The notes under the pieces were generated by a model. It worked only from the letters and a program-made list of their open reading frames with translations, was not told the DNA's origin and did no database searches. DNA of 13,998 bases from an uncultured delta proteobacterium (GTDB taxonomy: Bacteria; Myxococcota_A; Polyangia; Polyangiales; Polyangiaceae). Positions within the stretch are counted from its first letter, which is position 1. Every line of letters starts with the position of its first letter. The stretch is taken from NCBI GenBank assembly GCA_903893335.1, contig CAITLX010000096.1, positions 1 to 13,998 of the forward strand. The letters are read 5' to 3'. The translations under genes and the position numbers were made by a program. This document shows, piece after piece, positions 6,564 through 13,998 of the stretch.

Positions 6564-7138
6564 CCGACCGCTCCGTGCGTCCCCTCCCGCGCCTCCTGCT
6601 CGCCGCGTCGCTGGTGGCGTCCGCGGCGGCCCTCGCCGCGCCGGCGGCGGCCGAGCCCTCTGCGTGGCTCTTCGCCGGGGGCGGCGCGGGGCAGGTGCGC
6701 GACGTCGCCGTCGACCGCGCGTTCGGGCGCATGGATCTCCAGCTCGGCGTCGGCACCCCGGCTGCCTTCCCGGTCGTGCTCGGCGCGCTCGTCGGCACCT
6801 CCACCTTCTTCTCGGGCGGCACCGACCTCACGCTCCTCGGGCGGGTGGCCAGCGGCGGCTTCGCGCGGGGCTCGTGGGGCGTCGCGCTCGACGGCGGCGT
6901 GTACTCGCGCAGCTGGAGCAGCGGCACCTCGGGGTGGGACGGCGCCCTCGTGCTCGGCGGGCCGTTCGGTGTGCAGCTTCAGGCCGACGCGCGCCTCGGC
7001 GAGGGGGACGCGCGCTCGCTCGGCCTCGTCGTCGGCTTCGATCTCCTCCGCCTCACCGTCTTCCGCACGAGCGGGCTCGGGCAGTGGCCCAACCCGTCCC
7101 CGGCGGTGCTGCCGGACGGCTCGGCGCCCGCGCGCTAA
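6557..7138 (+). CDS. Secreted protein of unknown function
   Basis: 193 residues from GTG 6557, which overlaps the hydrolase stop (GTGGTAG); an in-frame GTG at 6575 would give 187 residues and a more compact signal peptide. Neither has a good Shine-Dalgarno. The N-terminus is a clear Sec signal: Arg-containing start, LLLAASLVASAAALA core, and cleavage likely after AAPAAA before EPSAW. The mature part is rich in Gly, Ala, Ser and aromatic residues with alternating hydrophobic pattern (LFAGGGAGQV, WGVALDGGVYSRSW, GVQLQADARLG, LGLVVGFDLLRLTVF), which suggests beta strands, possibly a small outer-membrane barrel or periplasmic beta protein. No cysteine and no known motif. I do not recognise a family. 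It probably shares a transcript with the hydrolase and with the DUF72 gene 10 nt downstream. Confidence 0.7.
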   Translation: MVADRSVRPLPRLLLAASLVASAAALAAPAAAEPSAWLFAGGGAGQVRDVAVDRAFGRMDLQLGVGTPAAFPVVLGALVGTSTFFSGGTDLTLLGRVASGGFARGSWGVALDGGVYSRSWSSGTSGWDGALVLGGPFGVQLQADARLGEGDARSLGLVVGFDLLRLTVFRTSGLGQWPNPSPAVLPDGSAPAR

Positions 7139-7148
7139 GCTCGGGGCC

Positions 7149-8183
7149 GTGCCCGCGCGCAGGCCCGACGCCCCGGCGTCCCCCCAGCTCGACCTCTTCG
7201 CGACCCCCTCGGTGCCGCCGCCGCCAGGCCCGCCCGAGCCGCGCGTGCGCGCGCTCGTCACGCAGGCCGATCACGATCTGGCCGCGCGCGTCCCGGCGCA
7301 CGTCCGCTTCGGCACCTCGTCGTGGACGTTCCCCGGCTGGGGCGGCATCGTCTACGAGGGCCGCCCGAGCGAGCGCGACCTGCAGGCCGACGGCCTCGCG
7401 GCCTACGCGCACCACCCGCTGTTTCGCACCGTGGGCATCGATCGCTCGTACTACGCGCCGCTCGGGGTGGCCGAGCTCGGCCGCTACGCGCGCGCGCTCC
7501 CGCCGGGGTTTCGCTGCGTGCAGAAGGTGTGGAGCGCCATCACCACGCTCGCCGATCACCGCACCGGCGAGCTCGTGCCCACCTTCCTCGACAGCAAGGC
7601 GTTCGACGACGCCGTCGTCGCGCCCAACGTCGAGGCCTTCGCCGAGCACGTCGGGGCGCTCGTGCTCGAGCTCGCCCCGGTGCGCGGGGCGGGGGTGCCG
7701 TCGGCGGCGGCGTTCGCCCATCGGCTCGACGCGTTCCTCGGGCGCGCGTCGCGCGCGCTGCCGCTCGCCGTCGAGCTGCGCCACCGCCCCTGGCTCACGG
7801 CGCGCTACCTCGACGTGCTGCGCGCGCACGGCGTGGCGCACGTGCTCAACCTCTGGGAGCGCATGCCGGACGTCGGCGAGCAGCTCGCGCTGCCCGGGGT
7901 CGTCACCGCCGACTTCGTGGTGGCCCGCCTGCTCATCCGCCCCGGCCGCCGCTACGAGGACGAGAAGGCGCGCTTCGCCCCCTTCGACCGCATCGTCGAG
8001 CCCGACGAGAAGACGCGCCGCGACGTCGTCGACCTCGTGCAGGCCTGCGAGGCGCTCGGCAAGGTCGTCTACGTCATCGTCAACAACAAGGTCGAGGGGT
8101 CGAGCCCGCTGACGGTGCGGGCGCTGGCCGAGCGGGTCGCATCCGCGTCGCTCGACGATGTTCCTCTTGCCACGCCGCGCTGA
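7149..8183 (+). CDS. DUF72 (YecE-like) family protein with clamp-motif-bearing N-terminal tail
   Basis: 344 residues from GTG 7149, 10 nt after the previous stop; upstream in-frame codons are Arg/Ser-rich shadow. Residues 1-32 form a Pro-rich, probably disordered tail with QLDLF at 13-17. From about residue 52 the DUF72 barrel starts: VRFGTSSWTFPGWGG (52-66), then IDRSYYAPLG (97-106), FRCVQKVW (121-128), VELRHRPWL (208-216), LNLWERMPD (233-241) and VIVNNKVEGSSPLTVRAL (309-326). DUF72 is a TIM-barrel-like family of unknown biochemical function, common across bacteria and archaea; Arg211, Trp236 and the NN pair match positions normally conserved in it. It is somewhat longer than the usual roughly 240-300 residues because of the tail and an insert near 130-160. 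It lies 57 bp upstream of gcvP on the same strand. Confidence 0.88.
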   Translation: MPARRPDAPASPQLDLFATPSVPPPPGPPEPRVRALVTQADHDLAARVPAHVRFGTSSWTFPGWGGIVYEGRPSERDLQADGLAAYAHHPLFRTVGIDRSYYAPLGVAELGRYARALPPGFRCVQKVWSAITTLADHRTGELVPTFLDSKAFDDAVVAPNVEAFAEHVGALVLELAPVRGAGVPSAAAFAHRLDAFLGRASRALPLAVELRHRPWLTARYLDVLRAHGVAHVLNLWERMPDVGEQLALPGVVTADFVVARLLIRPGRRYEDEKARFAPFDRIVEPDEKTRRDVVDLVQACEALGKVVYVIVNNKVEGSSPLTVRALAERVASASLDDVPLATPR

Positions 8184-8196
8184 CCGACTACTGCAC

Positions 8197-8219
8197 GGGG
8201 CGGGTTCGTTCCACGCCCC
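8197..8219 (+). terminator. Weak hairpin between the DUF72 gene and gcvP
   Basis: GGGGCG (8197-8202) pairs with CGCCCC (8214-8219) around an 11-base loop. There is no T tract; a C run follows. It could attenuate transcription between the DUF72 gene and gcvP or just reflect base composition. The 57-bp gap is too short for a glycine riboswitch, and none of its conserved elements is present. Confidence 0.25.
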
Positions 8220-8240
8220 CCCCGCCGCAGGTAGCCCCCG

Positions 8241-11114
<2,874 letters not shown>

Positions 11115-11164
11115 GCGCGCGCCGCGCACGTCGCGACGCGACGCGCAGAGGGGGGTGAGACCGA

Positions 11165-11193
11165 CGCGCGCGAGGCCGACCGCCCCGCGCGCG
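11165..11193. terminator. Hairpin between convergent gcvP and gcvH, possible bidirectional terminator
   Basis: CGCGCGCG at 11165-11172 pairs with CGCGCGCG at 11186-11193; after one A-C mismatch, three more G-C pairs close a 5-base loop (11177-11181). No T tract follows on either strand, so it is not a standard intrinsic terminator. The location, centred in the 89-bp gap between two converging genes, is what makes it plausible. A second perfect palindrome, CGTCGCGACG, lies a little upstream in the same gap. Confidence 0.35.
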
Positions 11194-11203
11194 CCGTCGT
11201 GGC

Positions 11204-11605
11204 TCAGGCGATGCTGGCGAGCAGGGCGGCGTACGCCGAGGGGTCGAGCAGCTTGGCCGTGTCGCCCGGCGTCGTCGGCCGGATGGCGACCATCCAGCCC
11301 TTGCCCCAGCAGTCCTCGTTGACCAGCTCGGCGCGGGTCTCGAGGTCGGGGTTCACGCGCTCGACGGTGCCCGAGAGCGGCGCGTAGAGATCGCTCAGCG
11401 TCTTGACCGACTCGACCGTGCCGAACGGCTTGCCCTCGGTGACCGCGTCACCGGGCTTCACGGTGAGATCGACCAGGGTGATGTCGCCGAGTTGATCGAC
11501 CGCGTAGGCGGTGATGCCGACCTCGACGAGGTCGCCCACGACGCGCACCCACTCGTGGTCCTTCGTGTACAGGTAGCCGGGCTTGGTCTCGAACGGATCG
11601 CTCAT
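11204..11605 (-). CDS. gcvH: Glycine cleavage system H protein (lipoyl carrier)
   Basis: 133 residues from ATG 11605, 11 nt after gcvT; the longer open frame is out-of-frame gcvT translation. It carries the aminomethyl group between P- and T-proteins and electrons to dihydrolipoyl dehydrogenase on a lipoylated lysine. The family signature is intact: YTKDHEWV (13-20), VGITAYAVDQLGDI (29-42), and GTVESVKTLSDLYAPLSG (62-79) with Lys68 as the lipoylation site, followed by NPDLETRAELVNEDCWGKGWM (85-105). Length is normal (about 125-135). It is the last gene of the minus-strand gcvT-gcvH pair, and its 3' end faces gcvP 89 bp away. Confidence 0.98.
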   Translation of the reverse strand: MSDPFETKPGYLYTKDHEWVRVVGDLVEVGITAYAVDQLGDITLVDLTVKPGDAVTEGKPFGTVESVKTLSDLYAPLSGTVERVNPDLETRAELVNEDCWGKGWMVAIRPTTPGDTAKLLDPSAYAALLASIA

Positions 11606-11616
11606 GGTGGCCTTCG

Positions 11617-12735
11617 TCAGGGAGTGGGGCGCTTGTAGAACGGTGTCTTCACGATGACCGCCGACACGGCTTTGCCGCGGCAGTCGACGAGGATCTCGGT
11701 GCCGATCGCGCTGCTCGCGGCGGGCACGTAGCCGAGCCCGATGCTCTTGCCGAGCGTGGGCGAGGGGCCGCCGCTCGTGCAGACGCCGATGGGCGCGCCG
11801 TCGGCGGCGACGATGGGGTAGCCGTGGCGCGCGATGCCGCGGCCGGTCATCTCGAAGCCGACGAGCTTGCGCGCGAGGCCGCGCTCCTTGGCGGCGACCA
11901 GGGCGGCCTTGCCGACGAAGTCGCGCTTGTCGAGGTTCACGATCCAACCGAGGCCAGCCTCGAGCGGGTGGGTCGTCTCGTCGATGTCGTTGCCGTAGAG
12001 CGACAGGCGCGCCTCGAGCCGGAGCGTGTCGCGCGCGCCGAGGCCGACCGGCTCGATGCCGAGATCGCGGCCGAGCTCGAGCAGGCGCGTCCACAGCGCG
12101 ACCGCGTCGGTCGCCTTGCAGAAGAGCTCGACGCCGTCCTCGCCCGTGTAGCCGGTGCGCGCGACGGTGGCGGGCACGTCGGCGACCACCGCCTCGGTGA
12201 AGTGGAAGCTCGGCAGCGCGGCGGCGCGCGCGGCCTGCTCGCCGGCGCGCGCGAGCAGCTCGAGCGCGCGTGGCCCTTGCAGCGCGATGAGCGCCGTCGC
12301 GTCGGAGCGGTCCTCGAACGTGCAGTGGTTCTCGGCGGCGTGCGCGAGGTGCGCGGCGATCTTGTCGCGGTTGCCCGCGTTGCAGACGACCAGCCAGGTG
12401 TCGCGGGCGACGCGGTAGACGATGAGGTCGTCGAGGATGGTGCCCTCGGCGTTGCACGCGGCGGTGTACTTCGCCTGGCCCACCGCGACCTTCGAGAGGT
12501 CGCTCGTGACGAGGTAGTCGAGCACCTGCCCGGCGTACTCGCCGGAGAGGAACATCTCGCCCATGTGCGAGACGTCGAACAGCCCGACCGCCGTGCGCAC
12601 CGCGCGGTGCTCCTCGACGAGGCCGCGGTACTGCACGGGCATCTCCCAGCCCGCGAAGGGGACGATGCGCGCGCCGAGGCGGCGGTGCTCGTCGTAGAGG
12701 GGCGTGCGTCGCAGCGGCGCGTCGTGGGTTTCCAC
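11617..12735 (-). CDS. gcvT: Aminomethyltransferase, glycine cleavage system T protein
   Basis: 372 residues, normal for the family. The likely start is GTG at 12735, giving METHDAPLRRTPLYDEH, which aligns with the usual T-protein beginning; a GGAGG lies about 16 nt upstream, rather far, and no better in-frame start is seen. It transfers the methylene group from aminomethyl-lipoyl-GcvH to tetrahydrofolate, releasing ammonia. Landmarks: VPFAGWEMPVQY (25-36), LFDVSHMGEM (52-61), GTILDDLIVYR (98-108) with the conserved Asp102-Asp103 next to the folate site, ARTGYTGEDGVELF (192-205) and the C-terminal GYVPA segment typical of the barrel domain. gcvH follows after 11 nt. The upstream gap of 76 bp to the lipoprotein gene contains no recognisable glycine riboswitch, so gcvT may have its own short promoter or be read through. 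Confidence 0.97.
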   Translation of the reverse strand: METHDAPLRRTPLYDEHRRLGARIVPFAGWEMPVQYRGLVEEHRAVRTAVGLFDVSHMGEMFLSGEYAGQVLDYLVTSDLSKVAVGQAKYTAACNAEGTILDDLIVYRVARDTWLVVCNAGNRDKIAAHLAHAAENHCTFEDRSDATALIALQGPRALELLARAGEQAARAAALPSFHFTEAVVADVPATVARTGYTGEDGVELFCKATDAVALWTRLLELGRDLGIEPVGLGARDTLRLEARLSLYGNDIDETTHPLEAGLGWIVNLDKRDFVGKAALVAAKERGLARKLVGFEMTGRGIARHGYPIVAADGAPIGVCTSGGPSPTLGKSIGLGYVPAASSAIGTEILVDCRGKAVSAVIVKTPFYKRPTP

Positions 12736-12811
12736 GGCGCGGTCTTTACCACCTCCGCGCGGCGTTGCGGAAGGCTCGTCGCCCCACCCCTGCCTGGCCC
12801 GCTCGCGCAGC

Positions 12812-13336
12812 TCAGCGCAGCTTCGTCTTGTCGAGCTGCTTGCCGTCGGGCGACAGGCCGGCGCGGCGCCAGCGCTCGGCCTCGTCGGCCGCAGGCGAGA
12901 GCGGAGGAGGGGTCACGTCGCGGAGCACGATGTGGGTGACCTCGCCCCCGGCGGTCACCTCGATGCGCAGCGTGCGGCCGGGCTTGCCGTGCACCGTGGC
13001 CTTGCCGAACACCGTCCGAGCGGGGCCGACGTCGATGGTCTCGGCGTCGACGCGCCGCCGGACGTAGTTGGCCACCGACTCGAGCGGGACGCGACCGGTC
13101 GCCGAGGCCGAGTCGCCGAACGAGCGCTCGAGCTGCATGCGGCGCGGCAAGGCGAGCCCGAACGCGACCACCGTGCCCTCGGCGAGCTCGCCGGGCTCGA
13201 TCTGGTCGGGCGACCGCGTCGCCGACGCAGACGCCGAGGGGGCGGGGCGCGCTGCCGGCGCGGGGCCCTGCGTCGGCTCGCGCCGGCACGCGGCGAGCGC
13301 GAGCAGCGCGAGCGCGATCGAGCCGGGGCGTGCCAT
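12812..13336 (-). CDS. Small putative lipoprotein
   Basis: 174 residues from ATG 13336; the open frame continues upstream across the neighbouring gene but that part is shadow. MARPGSIALALLALAAC is a lipoprotein signal with lipobox LAAC and Cys17. A Pro/Ala/Ser linker (about 20-42) precedes a small domain: GTVVAFGLALPRRMQLERSF (54-73), then SVANYVRRRVDAETIDVG (87-104), KATVHGKPGRTLRIEVT (112-128) and VTHIVLRDVTPPPL (133-146), a pattern of helix and beta strands with a basic Arg-rich helix. The C-terminus (DEAERWRRAGLSPDGKQLDK) is charged. I do not recognise the family and assign no function. It lies 50 bp after the PilY1-like gene and 76 bp before gcvT on the same strand. Confidence 0.75.
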   Translation of the reverse strand: MARPGSIALALLALAACRREPTQGPAPAARPAPSASASATRSPDQIEPGELAEGTVVAFGLALPRRMQLERSFGDSASATGRVPLESVANYVRRRVDAETIDVGPARTVFGKATVHGKPGRTLRIEVTAGGEVTHIVLRDVTPPPLSPAADEAERWRRAGLSPDGKQLDKTKLR

Positions 13337-13386
13337 CGCCGCCGAGCGTACTCCATCGCGGCGGGCACGCGACGCCCGGGCCGCGG

Positions 13387-13998
13387 TCAGGGCTCGAGGA
13401 TGGCGGCCCACGAGTCGATGCGCGTCGCGACCGGCGGCTGCGGCATGCTGCGCGTGATCGTCTTGGTCGTCGCGTTGTTCTGGCTCGTGCCGCCGTTGCC
13501 CGTCTGCACGACGAGCTGAAACTGGCCGGTGGTCACGCTCGAGATGCCGTAGTGCGCGCCCGAGCCGAGGAACGTGTCGGTCGAGGGCGAGTCGTCGACG
13601 ATGGCGCAGGTCGGCTGCTGCCGGACGCCGATGCCGAACACGGTGGTGCCGTCGCCGAGCGAGAGGCTCTGCACGTAGACGCTCGCGTCGTTGAGCAGGC
13701 GCGCGGCGCCTCCCTGGCTCGGGTCGAGCGCGCTGAGCGGTTGCAGGTAGTCGACGCCCCAGAGCTTGGACGCGCCGGCGCTGCACACGTTGTTCGTCAG
13801 CGCCTGCGCGCTGAAGGTCGAGAAATAGAGCACCGAGTTGAACAGCGTGATCGGCCCCGACACGCGCTCGCCGTCGTGGAGCGTCGAGTACCAGAGCGTC
13901 TTGGCGCGGTACGGGCCCACCGAGGCCTGCTCGAGCACCGACCAGACGTAGTTGGTGCCCGACGTGGTGAAGGTCTCCTGGTCGCCGGTGGAGAAGGC
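13387..13998 (-). CDS. PilY1/PilC-like pilus-associated protein, C-terminal part (runs off right edge)
   Basis: The frame is open from the right edge (13998) to a TGA at 13389-13387, 203 residues; the GTG at 13938 is internal, since the 20 codons before it (AFSTGDQETFTTSGTNYVWS) fit the same protein. Residues 42-86 read DGERVSGPITLFNSVLYFSTF, then a Cys-containing turn and KLWGVDYLQP, the strand-turn-strand of PilY1-type beta-propellers (usually ERV-SPV-VYFTTF and C-GG-S-LYALD). The rest is Ser/Thr/Gly/Asn-rich beta strand. PilY1 proteins sit at the tip of type IV pili and act in adhesion and pilus control; that role is inferred. Only the C-terminal end is visible, so domain order, calcium site and size are unknown. 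Base composition is slightly less extreme than its neighbours, in line with surface proteins. Confidence 0.6.
   Translation of the reverse strand, partial: AFSTGDQETFTTSGTNYVWSVLEQASVGPYRAKTLWYSTLHDGERVSGPITLFNSVLYFSTFSAQALTNNVCSAGASKLWGVDYLQPLSALDPSQGGAARLLNDASVYVQSLSLGDGTTVFGIGVRQQPTCAIVDDSPSTDTFLGSGAHYGISSVTTGQFQLVVQTGNGGTSQNNATTKTITRSMPQPPVATRIDSWAAILEP

Noticed and set aside
8184..8240. Glycine riboswitch ahead of gcvP
   Set aside because: The gap is 57 bp, too short for an aptamer, and lacks the conserved purine-rich elements; only a small GC hairpin is present.
11937..13289. Large minus-strand frame spanning gcvT and the small lipoprotein
   Set aside because: It is out of frame with both; its translation is Ser/Arg/Ala-rich without motifs.

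Overview
This 14-kb window is extremely G+C-rich, with codon third positions almost always G or C and long spurious open frames on every strand. The gene types point to a myxobacterium-like (Myxococcota, probably Polyangia-type) chromosome: two lipoproteins, a membrane-anchored SUMF1/formylglycine-generating-enzyme-like protein, a PilY1-like protein and single-chain glycine cleavage P-protein. That assignment is inference; no rRNA, tRNA, phage gene, insertion sequence or CRISPR array is visible. Coding density is high and no gene-free stretch reaches 300 bases.

Left part (1-3429). The 5' part of a CDP-alcohol phosphatidyltransferase-type gene runs off the left edge on the minus strand. Divergent from it, 48 bp away, is a large lipoprotein with an alpha/beta-hydrolase (lipase-like) fold. 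That gene overlaps by 4 nt (GTGA) a SMI1/KNR4 (SUKH)-like protein with a helical, TPR-like tail.

Middle (3430-5843). Two minus-strand genes, a TPR protein followed 2 nt later by a FGE-like/redoxin-like fusion, converge on the SUKH-like gene. The junction holds a 33-bp tandem repeat in which the stop codons of both convergent genes recur as the two ends of a small palindrome.

Right of centre (5844-11114). Four plus-strand genes follow closely: a small alpha/beta hydrolase, a secreted protein of unknown function, a DUF72 protein carrying a sliding-clamp-like QLDLF motif in a disordered N-terminal tail, and gcvP (glycine decarboxylase, P-protein).

Right part (11204-13998), minus strand. A PilY1-like gene (incomplete, runs off the right edge), a small lipoprotein, gcvT and gcvH. 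GcvT, GcvH and GcvP are three of the four glycine cleavage components and together with dihydrolipoyl dehydrogenase (not in the window) convert glycine and tetrahydrofolate to methylene-THF, CO2 and ammonia. Here gcvTH and gcvP face each other tail to tail instead of forming one operon, and no glycine riboswitch is evident.

No complete new defence or mobile system could be supported. The strongest unusual signals are the stop-stop repeat, the cysteine-less FGE/redoxin fusion with its TPR partner, and the clamp motif on the DUF72 protein.
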